From contig JAUKTV010000015.1 in NCBI GenBank assembly GCA_030549205.1, forward strand, positions 1 through 64,000: DNA of 64,000 bases, in the 5' to 3' direction. Below the pieces are notes generated by a model. It did not search any database. It worked only from the letters and a program-made list of their open reading frames with translations, and was not told the DNA's origin. This document shows, piece by piece, positions 23,069 through 34,316 of the stretch. Within the stretch, counting starts at the first letter, position 1; each line of letters begins with the position of its first letter. The stretch comes from Apiosordaria backusii. Lineage: Eukaryota > Ascomycota > Sordariomycetes > Sordariales > Lasiosphaeriaceae. A program made the position numbers and the translations under genes.

Positions 23069-24510
23069 ATGCCACGGGCTTCTTTGGCACGGCTCCCCGT
23101 CGAGCTATTCCGCGATATTGTTGAACGGCTCGATCAGACAAACAGTTTGGGATCCTTGGCCGCACTCGGTCAGGTTTGTAGTGACTTTTACGTTATCATT
23201 GACCCAGTGTTGTGGAAGAATATCGCAACCCGGAAGCCTGAAGCGATCTACTGGGCGTGCAGATATGGCCGTCTCAACACCGCCCAACGCGTTGAGACTC
23301 TCGGAGGCCGACTCGATCGACCGCACGCGTGGAGGATGACGGCTGACACATCGAAACACTTTCTTTCACAAGCACCGGTTGCGAAACCAAGTCAATTGTT
23401 TGGTTCCATAGTACCTAGTCCTAGGCATCTGAGAGAGACCGTCGCTTTCCCCCTGCATTTGGCGATTCTGTCGGGAAGTCTAGAGCTAGTCAGATATATC
23501 ACCAGCATGGTTCCCACGCCGATGCCAGCCTCGAGGCAGAGTTCACGACGCCTCTGCCCTTGTATTCTCGAGGACTTGCAATACGACGATTCGGATCAGG
23601 CTTCACCAACTTGGACTACTCTGAACGCGTTGCATCTGGCAATATGTAACGGTTACCAGGAGATCGCCAAGCACTTCTTGCCTCTGGACAACGACCCTTC
23701 ACGCACAACACCGAATATGTGGAACGGATACCACAGCAAACTGGCAATGCTATTCGGAGGGTCATTCTTTCGAAGTACCGCTGTTCGCCAGTTCATTTGG
23801 AAGCCAGGAAGGGGCTCCTTCGTCTGTTGAATTTCATACTTGCACCATCCAATTCTCCTCCTCAATCGCGACTGAGCCCAGCTAACAGGCTTGTTGAAAC
23901 CCTTGACGAGCAGTCATTACCACCTATATGGCATGCATATCTCAATAATCACTGTTAGTTCCCAACATCACCTTCCCCGATGTGCTTCAAAGACTAACAG
24001 TTTGCTTAAGGGCAGTTGTTGACCGGTTGTTGCATGAAGGCGCAGACATCGATGACGACTTGAGCCAAGGTTACACGCCCTTGATACATGCGGCCATCTT
24101 GAGGAGGCCCGTTGCCGTTCAGCATCTGGTGATCCGCGGCGCGAATGTGAACATGGTAACGATTACGAGCAGCATGTTTGCATCATGATGGGACTGACAG
24201 CAGCGATACTAATACAGCTGTTATATACAGTCTACCACGCATAGTTAACCATCTTACCATGAACGGCGCGTCAGTCAACGAGCCAGATGCCGACGGTACC
24301 ACGGCTTTGGTTGCGGCACTTAGATATGGCCACTGTGCATGTCCTTTTCACGAATTTCCACCTCAGAACAGTGGCAAGGACACGCCGTTTTGCCGAGGTC
24401 TCCAACAATGCGTTAGGCTTCTCCTCGAGAGCGGCGCGGACATCAGCCCTCCACATGGAGACTCCGCGTTGTTACGTCTTGTCATGCCCTCAAAGTATTA
24501 TATACCACAG
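23069..24510 (+). pseudogene. F-box / ankyrin-repeat protein gene, decayed
   Basis: The start at 23069 gives an F-box (LARLPVELFRDIVERLD, then LGQVCSDFYVIIDPVLWK). Ankyrin-like helices follow (PLHLAILSGSLELVRYI, ALHLAICNGYQEIAKHF). Around 23720-23790 the coding signal changes frame without a usable intron and continues as SPVHLEARKGLLRLLNF. A good intron lies at 23954-24015 (GTTAGT, branch ACTAAC, GGCAG) and leads to LLHEGADIDDD and GYTPLIHAAILRRP. After GANVNM (24155) none of the available acceptors restores the frame of VNHLTMNGASVNEPDADGTTALVAALRYGH, a second lesion. The 3' end runs into a repeat near 24510 and no native stop is seen. Such genes act as substrate adaptors of SCF ubiquitin ligases or in nonself recognition, but this copy looks non-functional. 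Confidence 0.75.
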
Positions 24511-25030
24511 CGGGTGTGGGCCCAGTTGAATTGTGTCTGTATAGTCAAATTGTGTCTGCATATCAAATTGATTCAATTAAATCAACAGAGTCTACAGGTC
24601 AAACAGAGTCTACACCCCAGGGCCTATATTGATCAAAAATCACAGTGGCCAGCCCAGTGGTCTCCCACTGAGCTGGCCGCTGTTCAATTCCTGGGCCAGT
24701 GGGTAGGCCAGTGGGTAGGCCAGTGGGTAGGCCAGTGGAAGACCACTGGTTGGAAGCGCTAGAAAAGAAGAAGGTCAGTGGGACGTAACCGGGATTGAAC
24801 ACAGGCCTGTTGAACGGTGGAAGACCTACTGGGTGGACGGCAGGGTCGGCCACTGGGCCACTGAGCCAGTAGCTAATTGAACAAGCCCGGGGCGGGAAGA
24901 AGGAACCATATAGGGGGTATACGGCAGGTGCTCCACTACGGCTTCAGTGGGTGTAAGTGGGCCTGGCCTGTAGACTCTGTTTGACCCTGTAGACTCTGTT
25001 TGACGGGGTAGACTCTACGTGACGGCTCAA
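24510..25030 (-). mobile_element. SINE-like or small non-autonomous repeat with terminal inverted motifs
   Basis: Inverted copies of CAGAGTCTACAGG flank the segment. On the left they lie at ~24585-24615 (two tandem units with GTCAAACAGAGTCTACA). On the right their complements lie at ~24968-25015 (GTAGACTCTGTTTGAC twice, then GTAGACTCTACGTGAC). Inside, on the minus strand, TGGCTCAGTGG (24868-24858) matches the RNA polymerase III A box and GTGTTCAATCC (24802-24792) resembles a B box 66 nt downstream, as in tRNA-derived SINEs. The repeat overwrites the end of the ankyrin gene. The class (SINE or MITE) is uncertain. Confidence 0.5.
24693..24740. repeat. 12-bp minisatellite GTGGGTAGGCCA
   Basis: Three perfect head-to-tail units plus a partial one (…GGGCCA, then GTGGGTAGGCCA three times, then GTGG). 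The CCAGTGG core recurs in both orientations elsewhere in the same repeat, for example at ~24651-24665 and 24848-24870. Confidence 0.85.
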
Positions 25031-25109
25031 ATTCCCACTATGGTATATATGCAATATCGACTTGGAGCTTAGCGAGACCATTAATGGTTATTTACCTACT
25101 AGGGCTTTA

Positions 25110-25905
25110 AACCGTTGCCCTAAGCTAACCGTCATATAATATCTGCAACTATTAGCCAATACCTATAATAGTAGCTTAAAGCGGAATCGTTAGCTATTAG
25201 GAAACTGTTAATTTAGAATAAACTGTTAATTCTTAAGAACTATTGAAAGTATTAGGGAAGGTTTTAATTAGTTAGTTTAGTTAAATTTATAAGAGAGGCC
25301 TTTTATATAAAGCTGAAAATAGAAGGAAGAAAGGTATTTTTAAAATAACTATTAAAGGTTTATAGCTTAAAATATTATAATTTTATTTAAAATTTAAAAT
25401 CTAGGCTTTTATAAAGTAAGCTGTTTTTAACTATTAATATTATGAAGATTAACTATACCTACTGTTATATTTATTTATTTAAATAAACTAATCCTTTATA
25501 TATAGTTTTATTTAAAATTAATTAATAATGATTAATAGGCTTTTAATTAATTAGCTATTAAATCAATTAATATATATATAGTTAATAATATAATATTAGG
25601 CTATAGTAATAGTTTTAATAGTAGGTAGCAGGCAGTAGTTTTAATAGTTAATATTACATTTAATAAAAGAAATTAGATCCTTATTAGATTAAAGTAAGCT
25701 AGGCCTAAATAAGAAAGGTTTATTTTACTAATCCTTATATATATATAGGATATTTTTTAGTAAGTTTATTTAAACTAGCTATTTAAAGCCTTCTCTAGTT
25801 TATAATAGTTTTTGAGAATTAACGGTTTATTCTAAGATAACGGTTCTCTGTAGTAAATTATAGAAGAATTAATAATAATTGGCTACAGCTAACTATTAGT
25901 TAGCA
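25110..25905. mobile_element. RIP-mutated ~0.8-kb TIR element
   Basis: An AT-rich island lies between normal sequences. TTTAGAATAAACTGTTAATT at 25212-25231, continuing to 25245, is matched by the reverse complement of 25804-25836 (CTTAGAATAAACCGTTAATT), so the two ends are inverted copies with RIP-type differences. TAGCCAAT-type sequence near 25152 and ATTGGCTA near 25877 extend the pairing outward. The exact ends and the target duplication are not resolved. It carries no open frame, so it is a dead or non-autonomous DNA element. Confidence 0.65.
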
Positions 25906-25910
25906 GGGGG

Positions 25911-27016
25911 GATCCTAGTAATGACTGGGATATTGCGCCTCAGGAAAGATTAGCCCTTACTCATCTTTTGCTGTAGCATAACGCCGATCCTAACGACAGG
26001 ACAAGCACAATGCTAACACCTTCCGTTGGTTTGGTACAAAACCTTCCACAGAACAGTAACTCGAGATGTCCCACATCTACCAACCCCCTTGCTTTACACC
26101 ATAAGACATGGCTATTGCGTACCGATCCTCCCAGGTCTCCTACAAGAAGCGCTAAGAGCTGGCCGTGGTCACCTCTCCAGTACACCTTCTAGGCCCGAGA
26201 CTTCCATCTTTACTGGGTCTTAATCAAGTATAGCAAGGTTCCGCTGGAGGGAAACATCCTTTAGATATACCAAGTCATGATCTACTTTCTGATAACAACC
26301 TCCACCGTCGTCTGGTGCCCCTTTCGACGGACTGTTTCGGTGTATTCGCACAGCTGGCCATAGAGATGCAATCTCGTGCAATAAGAAACCCAACCGCTCT
26401 GGCGTAGACGTTGGCTCTATTACGTAAGTGTGCCTTGAGCCCTGTCCCTATTATGGAGGATAGACCAGTATCCTCACTCCGACTTTTATCCGTCCCGAGT
26501 AATGCGGAGGATTTCTTTGCATTGCTTGGAGGCCGATAGGAATTATATTCGTATTGGACAAAAGCAAAAGGGGTTAGAGGGTGAGAGAAACAACACATGA
26601 AGGCAGTGGACGAATGCTAAGTGGAATGACAACGAAACAGGTTCGGGGCAGAATCTGGCGCCTTGGGTACCTAAGGTAACGCTTTTTTGGGTTCTCGGAG
26701 GCACAGCGTCAGTCCGTTTACAGCAGTCAGAAAAGCTTCTCGAACCCATATTCTTTCGCCCACTCAAGTCTCTCAAGCGCCATCTTATACAGACCAACCT
26801 CTCTGCTATCAACAAGCTTAGCATCCAGCTACCATAATATGTAAGTCAACTTCTGGCATCGTCCTCCACTGACCAAACATGCCCCAGGATCTCATTGGAT
26901 GTCTAGACTTGATGTCTCACTCATAAAATTTAAATATTTGAGAATTATTTGAAGAACCTGTTAACGCCCTATGACCTAGAATATGAACCTTCCTGGTAGG
27001 CATGCTTCTGAAAGCA
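25911..27016. other. Intergenic region, no gene assigned
   Basis: Base composition is normal. On the minus strand at ~26740-26830 a short stretch reads LVDSREVGLYKMALERLEWA and ends in stops; it looks like a fragment of a coding region but has no family that I recognise. Nothing else is supported. Confidence 0.4.
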
Positions 27017-28431
27017 TCACTTCGACCCATTTTTACCCTCGCTCTCACCCTCCGGCTCAGGTGCAGGAATAGGAACAAGCATCGGCACTGGCATCCCCGC
27101 TACAGGCGGCGTCACGACCCTCCCCTCAGCATTTACCGGCATCAAAACCGGCGCATCGCCCCTAGAATCTGAACTGACAGTAGCAGTCCTTGTCACGCCC
27201 CCAACGGCCCCCGAATTTCCATCAGTCGTCGGCGTCCAGGTATGCCTAGACGGACTACTCGCACCCGCAGAAGTAGTAGGACTTTCCCCGGCCGCCTCCT
27301 CCTCCCTAACGTGGATAGCAGCCTTCTTCACACTTTGTGCATCCATCTCGTACCTCGAATTATCAGCCGCCATCTCAACTCGATACCACTGCCCATCCAT
27401 CTCGTATAAAGTCCCAGGCGCGAGCTCAAATTTGGGCGCGACAGCTGGTGACTGAGGTTGCACAGCTGATGCATAAGTTGGTGGTGGGGGTGATGGCTCA
27501 GTCTCGTTAGGTTTGGGCTCGCCGTCTTCTGATGACTGCTGTTGCTGGCGCTGTCTTGTTCGGCGCCAGTACCACCAGAAGACACCCATTGCAATGCCAA
27601 AGAGCACTGACCCCACGACGGCGACGATGATGGCGATCATGGCTCCCTGGGAGAGGCCACTAGGGCCTCCTTCTGGAGCTGCGGATGAGCTAGTGCTTGG
27701 GCTTGCTGCGCCCGGGGTTGGCAACACAGCTAGTAAAGGCAGTCAGCACCTTGCTACAAACTATCGGCATAGGAGGATGGTTGAGAAGACTTACCCGGCA
27801 TTGCATCATGATTGCAAGCATAAACCTGCGAGCAAAGCGTATCATTGTTGTAGTTGTACAACTGCGGCTTGTACCGCTGCCAGCAAGTAAAGTTCCCGTA
27901 TCCATTATCCCCAGTCCCGGCGAACTGCCCATCCCCTACTTTCGGTCCGATCAGAGCCTTGAAAGTGACGTTGCTGTTGTAGAAGAGCGCCGAGGTCTCG
28001 GTGTTGACCCAGAGAGCAGTCTGCCCTGGAGGGGTCTCGACGATGGCGACATCACCGGGGATTGGGCCTGGGTCGCCGACGTAGTATGCCATTTGCGATG
28101 AAACGACATTTTTTCTGTCCCTGCAGTCGGCTAGGACGACATGCTCACCCGGGATGCGCTTCTCAATGAGATGCTTGGTGGTTCGGGAGGAAAGGTATGG
28201 CTCAGCTGGCTTGGAAGCATGATGATGATGATGAGGCTGGGGAGTGATTCCTAATGGAACTTGGAGCAAAATATGGAGGAGAAAGACAAGGAGACATGTG
28301 GTGGCTGCCAGGATGCGAACAGTGGTCCACAGGCCGCGGTGCTCGCTGCGATGCACTTGGGTGGAGTCGTGATGTTGTGGTGCTCCTTCGTTGGAGGTGG
28401 CCAAGAAAGAAGCTTTCTCTTGTTGGGCCAT
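27017..28431 (-). CDS. Two-pass membrane protein of unknown function
   Basis: Two exons, 28431-27795 and 27729-27017, are joined over a 65-nt intron (GTAAGT, branch CTGAC, TAG) at 27730-27794. The product begins MAQQEKASFLATSNE. A hydrophobic segment (LAATTCLLVFLLHILLQV) follows at residues ~40-60, then a His run (HHHHH) and a ~130-residue lumenal or extracellular region with Cys residues (LADCRDR, NFTCWQRY, TLCSQVYAC). A Ser/Ala-rich stretch leads to a second membrane segment (AMIAIIVAVVGSVLFGIAM) and WWYWRR. The cytosolic tail is Pro/Ser/Thr-rich. The start at 28431 is the first true ATG of the frame. The plan recalls fungal surface sensors, but no domain is recognised. Confidence 0.8.
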
Positions 28432-29346
28432 GGTTGGTGGATCTGGAATCCTTCCCAAGCTGCCGGATCTTTGTTGGTGTTGGTTCGATCAACTCCGATT
28501 CCAGGATGCGCTAAGTATGTTGATGCAAGTGCCGAGACAAGTGTGTACGAGATGTCAAATCAAGAACTTTTGCACATGTTCAGAAAGTGCTGGCCCTGAG
28601 GATCAGAAGAAGTGAGGAAACTTGCCCTTCCCAGACGGATATCGTGGGGTCTTGATGTATGTAAGCAACATCAAGACAACCACCAGCTGAAGAGGGCTCC
28701 TGCTCTACGAGCTGACCAATATAATTCATCCAAAATAACCACCGCCATCCTTCCGACCCCCAAAACATCTTGTGAAGAACCCAGGCGCATTTGGCGCATT
28801 GCCAGGATGCCGCCCAAGACAAGATTAAGTGTCGGCGTTCATGTTGGGCCAATGGACAGGCTTCAAAGCGCGCCCCTTCCGTAGTGCTGACATGCAGCTG
28901 CAGTGGGTGCTTACTCAGGTCTCCAAATTGATGCCGTAAAAGGCCGATGATCTGCCTATAGATAGGCTGCCGTCAGTGAGAAGTGGCGGGCGGCACAAGC
29001 ATCAGACACACACCGAATGAGGAGATCATGGCTGCGTTTGTGACGGTATACTCCGTGGGGGGCCTGTGAAGCATAAAACTGTGCGAAGCATAAGAATGCG
29101 GGCTAACCCGCCGAAAGATTGGGGTTCAGCCCTGAAACTTGGCAGGCTTGGCAGATAACATCAAGGATGTCACGCCAGAGGGTGATCATGTGACTGCGCA
29201 TCCCTAGCGGGCATTGATGCCGCAATGGTGGCTGTTGGAAGCGTGTTGCTTTTTCCTTTGATCACTATTATCATGGCTTGTAGCCTTTCATCAGTCACAC
29301 ACTCATTCATTCCCCATTAACTTGAAAAACCCACTCACCCGCCAAC
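28432..29346. other. Intergenic, nothing recognised
   Basis: Short open frames on both strands lack codon bias, domains or plausible splice structure. This is probably the upstream region of the membrane-protein gene. Confidence 0.45.
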
Positions 29347-29439
29347 ATGAACATGGTCACAGTAGTTCTTGGTAGACTTCCAGAAGATGCCATGTTCAAC
29401 ATCTTGCGCGAGTTATGTACTGACGACGTCCATGCTTGA
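29347..29439 (+). CDS. Possible 30-residue F-box-like fragment
   Basis: ATG 29347 opens MNMVTVVLGRLPEDAMFNIL, continues RELCTDDVHA and stops at 29439. L-LPEDAMFNILREL resembles the start of an F-box helix. It could be a decayed gene 5' end or chance. No downstream exon could be joined. Confidence 0.25.
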   Translation: MNMVTVVLGRLPEDAMFNILRELCTDDVHA

Positions 29440-30066
29440 GAACCAGACACACCGCAAGTGGAACCACAACATGTTCAGTACATACCCTGGAGCAATTCCG
29501 GCCGAGCGCCATTGACAGTGAACGCAAACACAGGAGTTATGATAGGGTGACGACTACGGGCACCCGCGAGCAACATTCAAACGGGGTGAAAGTCGAGGGT
29601 ACACCAGCCATAATGAAGGTCGAGGAAGAAGTAAGGATTCAGGTGGGAAAAGAAGAAAAGCAGGCTTGAACTTGGCTAAACGATATCCTGAAGTCTGTCT
29701 GGAACAAGCCTCACACACAAAGCAGCGATGTCTAATGGCAGGAGTTAACTCATATATGAACCAAGTAGAGGTTTGGAAGCATAAACGCGCGGCATAACCC
29801 GGCACCAGACGCGAACCTTGGCGTTCTTGGGCCCTTGTCAGATGAGGGGAGATGACATCGTCTTGCGCTCTCCGCTCATTTCCGCAGACGAGATCATGTG
29901 AGGTCGTGTTGCTAGCGCGCATGTAAGCTAAATTAACGACAATGCAATCACGAATAGGGGTTGAAGAAGTCAAAAAGGACGTGTTTGTCGAACGACCTCA
30001 CTGGGAAGTTCTTAAAAACCCTTCACTAGCAGTCAAAACCAAGTTTCAAGCCCTCACCGCCTCACC
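29440..30066. other. Intergenic, nothing recognised
   Basis: No supported gene. It includes the upstream region of the small gene at 30067. Confidence 0.45.
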
Positions 30067-30351
30067 ATGTCCTCCACCGCTTTCGAAGGTAACAGGATAG
30101 CCCCCTTTCGCATGTACTTGAGCTACAACAGCTGATTAAGGTGTTTCCAATCAGAGCCAATCCAACCTATCGATACAATGTTAGACTTCTTTCCAACAAC
30201 ACCACCGAAAGCGTACGGTGAGAGGATCGCCAACATGGAAGACATGCGGAAGAATCACCAAGAACGGGTGGCGAGGATCAAGCGCGAGCAACGGCAAACC
30301 AAAGTTACGGATGACCGTGAGGAAACGACCACGATCAGGGCCGAGGAGTGA
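30067..30351 (+). CDS. Small 72-residue basic helical protein
   Basis: A 22-nt first exon (30067-30088, MSSTAFE) is joined over a 66-nt intron at 30089-30154 (GTAACA, TCAG) to 30155-30351. The product is MSSTAFEEPIQPIDTMLDFF followed by a charged helix (YGERIANMEDMRKNHQERV, then ARIKREQRQ) and an acidic end, RAEE. There is no signal peptide. The composition suggests a coiled-coil or nucleic-acid-associated helix, but no family is recognised. The splice pattern and the intact frame are the main evidence that it is real. Confidence 0.6.
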
Positions 30352-30479
30352 CAAGCAAATAATGGCTAATCCATCGATTGTACAAAATATCCTTCATATC
30401 TTCATTGTATATACCTACCTAACCCTAACATCTTCGTAATCGTATCCCATCCCTCATCACCCATCACGTCTTCCTCTCC

Positions 30480-32410
30480 TTACAACTTCGCAGCTTCAGC
30501 ATCCTCCTTCTTTCTCTCAGCAATGATATCCTCCGCGGCCTTCACACCAATCATCATGGTCGGGCAACTAGGGAACGCCCCAGGAACAACAGGGAAAGCA
30601 CTCGCATCCACCACCCTCAGTCCCTTGACCCCCCTAACCCTAAACTTGCTATCCAACACCGCCATCTCCTCATCATCACCGCCAATGGCACAAGTAGAAG
30701 TAGCATGGTGACTATACGCCTGACTCTTGAAGTACTCCTTCTGAACCTCCACCCCGCAATCCCCGCTCTCCCTTCTATCCCCCTCACAAGGATGCCTTTC
30801 CACAAACGGCGCCACCGGCTCAGGAACAGCATTCATCGCCTCCCGCAGGATATTCGCTCCCTCAACCAGCTCTTCCAGATCCTGATCCCCGTGGTTCTTG
30901 AAAAACCGGAAATTAATCTCGGGCGTGTCCTGCGGGTCGGCAGATCGCAGCGTGACAGACCCAGCCTGGGACTTGGGCTGCATGTGCACCAGCGCGCAGG
31001 TGTACTGCTCCGCTCCATGCCAAGTGGGAAAACCAGGCCAGAACCCCTCAAACGAAAAGGCGCCGCACCAGGTGAAGATGTTTCTCCTCTTATCCGGCGC
31101 GTTGGGGGTGCGGAAAACGGCGGTGATGAGGCCCGACTCGACGGGCTTCTGTCCCATGGCCAGCAGGGAGCCCTCGTAGTTATCCCCGAGGTTTTCGCCC
31201 ACTCCCGGCAGGTGCTTGACGAGGGGAATGTTGAACTTGGCGAGCTCGTCCTTGGGGCCGATGCCGGACAGCTTGAGGATCTGGGGCGAGTTGAAGGCGC
31301 CGCCGGAGACGATGACTTCGCGGGCGGCGAGGATTTGGGACTTGGGGGCGGTTTGTCCGCGGTGCTTGGGGTCGGCTTTGTAGAGGGATTCGCCTTCCAT
31401 GATTTCGACTCCGATGGCGCGGGGCGAGACGCCTGAGACGCCGACGGTGGATTCGTCAAAGAGCACGCGGGTGACGAGGGTGTGGAGCTTGAGGGTGAGG
31501 GGGTATTTGGCTGGGTCGGCGAGGGTGGCGCGGACGTAGTTGTTGGGGGAGTTGCGCTTGCCGGTCTTGTCTGCGTGCTGGGCGAGATTGTAGAAGGATG
31601 AGGTCTCGTCGAGGTTGGGGGCGGCACTCAGGATGTCGCTTTCGAGAAGCTCGGCTGCTCTGGTCTCGTCCTGGCCGGTGAGTGTGGCGAGCTTCTTGAG
31701 GATGGAGGTTGCGGGATTAGAGTTGTTTCTTGCCCAGTCTGCTGGGCCGACCGAGGTGGCGAGCCAGCCTGTGTTGTGAACATGTTAGACTCTGGCCCAC
31801 TTGCTAGAAGGAGCAGGCGAAGATACATACCATCGTATCCGCGGTTGGGGTCTCCTGGGGGGAGGTACTGGTTCCTCTCGATCTTCTTGAGGTACTTGCG
31901 CATGTTGTCTGGAGACCAGCTGGTGTCGCCCGTCTTGTTGACGATGATATTCCAGTCATCCTCGGCCGGAAGACTGCACACGGCAGCATTGTGCATAGCA
32001 CATCCACCGAGGACGGCAGCTCGTGGGTATTGGATGCCGAGATACTTGGCTCCCTCTGGAGGATCGAGGCCAACGTAAAACGTGCCATCACCAGTGTCCC
32101 AGGTTGTGTGCTTAAACTTGCGATCCTCAGCGGGGTCATCGTAGTGCTTTACCCAAAAGTCCCAACGGGTGGCCTCATCGTTGGCGGCCTCGTTGAAGTA
32201 TGCGATCTCCGCGTAGGTCGGATTGTCACCCTCATCACCGCCCGCTTCGATCAACAATGTGGAATATCCAGCCCGAGCGAGGTCAGCAGCAAGAGGGCCA
32301 CCACCGGGACCACTGCCAACGACGATGTAATCATAAGTAGCAGCAGCGGGGGCAGCCTCCACGACGGCGACTGCCGAGATGATCAAGGCGGATAACAAAC
32401 GGTAACGCAT
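30480..32410 (-). CDS. Secreted GMC oxidoreductase (AA3-like), 622 aa
   Basis: Exons 32410-31831 and 31768-30480 flank a 62-nt intron (GTATGT…CACAG, 31769-31830). A signal peptide (MRYRLLSALIISAVAVVEA) precedes the FAD-binding motif YIVVGSGPGGGPLA (Gly at residues ~32-37) and LIEAGGD. The GMC signature appears as RAAVLGGCAMHNAAV, and the second as GGAFNSPQILKLSGIG (~residues 349-364). The active-site His is in YSHHATSTCAIGG (residues 547-548). The position usually holding the second His/Asn reads VVPGAFPSCPTMM, with Phe (~592). The family oxidises alcohols, sugars or aryl alcohols using FAD and releases H2O2 or reduces quinones. The substrate cannot be told. Confidence 0.9.
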
Positions 32411-34316
32411 TGTGAGGGGCGATGGATTTCTCTCTCGAGACCGTCACAACAAGGACGCAATCCAAACACATCTTGAGCAGAGGGATCCTCGAGCTTTTGA
32501 GCTTTTGTTATGGTCATTGGTTCGAGTTGTTGGAACTCGGACTCCAAGCGAACCGCTTCTTCGGCTCGGGTTCTTCACACGTGTGATTCCGGTAGTATCT
32601 CACCAACTGCAGCTCACGACCGGCAAGAGTGGGCGGCGAACTGATCTGTGTGGATTCAGTTATCCAGATCCAGATTATTTCCCAAGGGATGTAATCCCGG
32701 ATATTGAGGGGCCGCGATCGTTGGTCCCAATTCCCTACATGTGGAAAGTAATCATGGTGTGCTATTGGCTTTGGGTAAAGTGCGGTTGTTTATCTCGTCA
32801 AGGGGCGTGCGGAGTAGTCTTGTCCCACCGATTGTCGTTTCATTGTGTAAAGTGTAGTCGTACCTGGGGGCAAATAGATTAGGCGGCGGTTATTGCTCTT
32901 GGCAACCGTCCCGGGATATTGGGGCAGGGTCGTGAGGGGAGAAATATTGGATAATAGTAATCATGGCTTATTACCCGAGGGGAAGACTGTGGTTGATGTG
33001 ACCCTTACATACATGTATAATTTGTAAGGGTGGTGAAATGCAGAGTACTTCCAGAAGCTTTTGAGCCAAGATTTTGTGCATTTCGCGGCTGATTTGCTGC
33101 TTCGAGTCGGTGAGCATCAGAGAGTTACAAAATGAAATCCCTACGTTGACGGACATGCTTGGACGAACATGGAGGCGAAGAGGTGAAGCCAGAGTGGGCT
33201 ATAAGCACCACCGTCGTGATTGATGCGCCTCCAACTGAGTAAGCTCACTGAGTATTCTGGCATCGGGTTTATTTTGCTACAGTCAATGCCCCTTGTTAGT
33301 AGAAAAGGGGGCGTGCAATGTTTACTCATCTCCGCAAACATGATCACAATGTCATCTGTCCGCAAGAAGCCTTACGATCCCGCCCGATCGCGGACGATGC
33401 CTTGCAACATCAAGCCATTGTGGAATGGGTGTTTGGTGTGAGGCTTCCTGCGCCGCCAGCAGCGCGATTGCAAGCTCGCAACTCTGATGCTGAGTGAGGT
33501 GCCTGATACCCAGCGAGGTGTTGCGAAACCAGAACTCGACGCATGAGAGAACAAAGAAATGTTGCTTGGGTTGTGGGAAGATAATTCTTTGTCTTTGTAA
33601 ATAAACCCCTGAGTCTGGTGCCGAATGGGTCTTTCCGTGCCGAATTCTGACAGGAACAGGAAGATCAAATTCCAGCCACGACGAAGCGAGAGCCGCGGGC
33701 AGCCGACAGTCCATAGACGTCATCACGGTTGTCAAGACATGCTTCTTCCCTATCTGAGACATTTGTGCACCCAGTTGCGAAAATAATCCACGTTTGCAGC
33801 TGCTACTGCAAGTCTCTTGCCACAGCCGGAAAAGCTCCCGACCTCGTTCCACGACATCAACTTCGACCATGGAAGGCCATCGCCAGCGACCGGATCATCA
33901 AAATGCCGTTACAGCCTCCAATCATGCCTCCAGACCGAAATGTCAAAATCAGTCCATCTACACGTCAAACATGCTATTCCATGTCGTGCAACATCGTGTT
34001 CCGGTGGCTTTTGACCGTTGACTAGTCGTTTTGTTTACTGCAGCATCACAACATCCGGCCACTGCCAGATCCCACATTTTCCCAATACGAGAACCTTGAA
34101 CAATGCCGCATGCGTCAGTACTATCGGCCCGGCCGACAACTCCTCCGAGTTCTCAAGCCCCGAGAGCCGGATTGGAGATGCCGGGTCTACACGCCTCCCC
34201 AGGTTTCCCACTGATCACTGCGAGGTTGAAAAGGACCAGGTCCAACAGGCAGCCCACCTCCGGGAGGCTCTCCTCTCTTTCGCCACGGAGCTGATATTGT
34301 CAAGTTTGATTTCAAA
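32411..34316. other. 1.9-kb intergenic region between divergent oxidases
   Basis: The GMC gene (minus) and the laccase-like gene (plus) diverge from this region, so both promoters should lie here. I see no convincing coding frame; the longest minus-strand frame (33352-33870) has no domain or codon signal. No RNA gene recognised. Confidence 0.5.

Noticed and set aside
24780..24870. A functional tRNA gene on the minus strand
   Set aside because: A and B boxes are present, but no acceptor-stem pairing or anticodon arm could be folded; SINE-like derivation fits better.
26740..26830. Possible gene remnant reading LVDSREVGLYKMALERLEWA on the minus strand
   Set aside because: Too short, closed by stops on both sides and without a family; not enough for a feature of its own.
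33352..33870. A 172-codon minus-strand frame between the GMC and laccase-like genes
   Set aside because: No domain, signal peptide, splice sites or coding-like composition; likely chance in promoter DNA.
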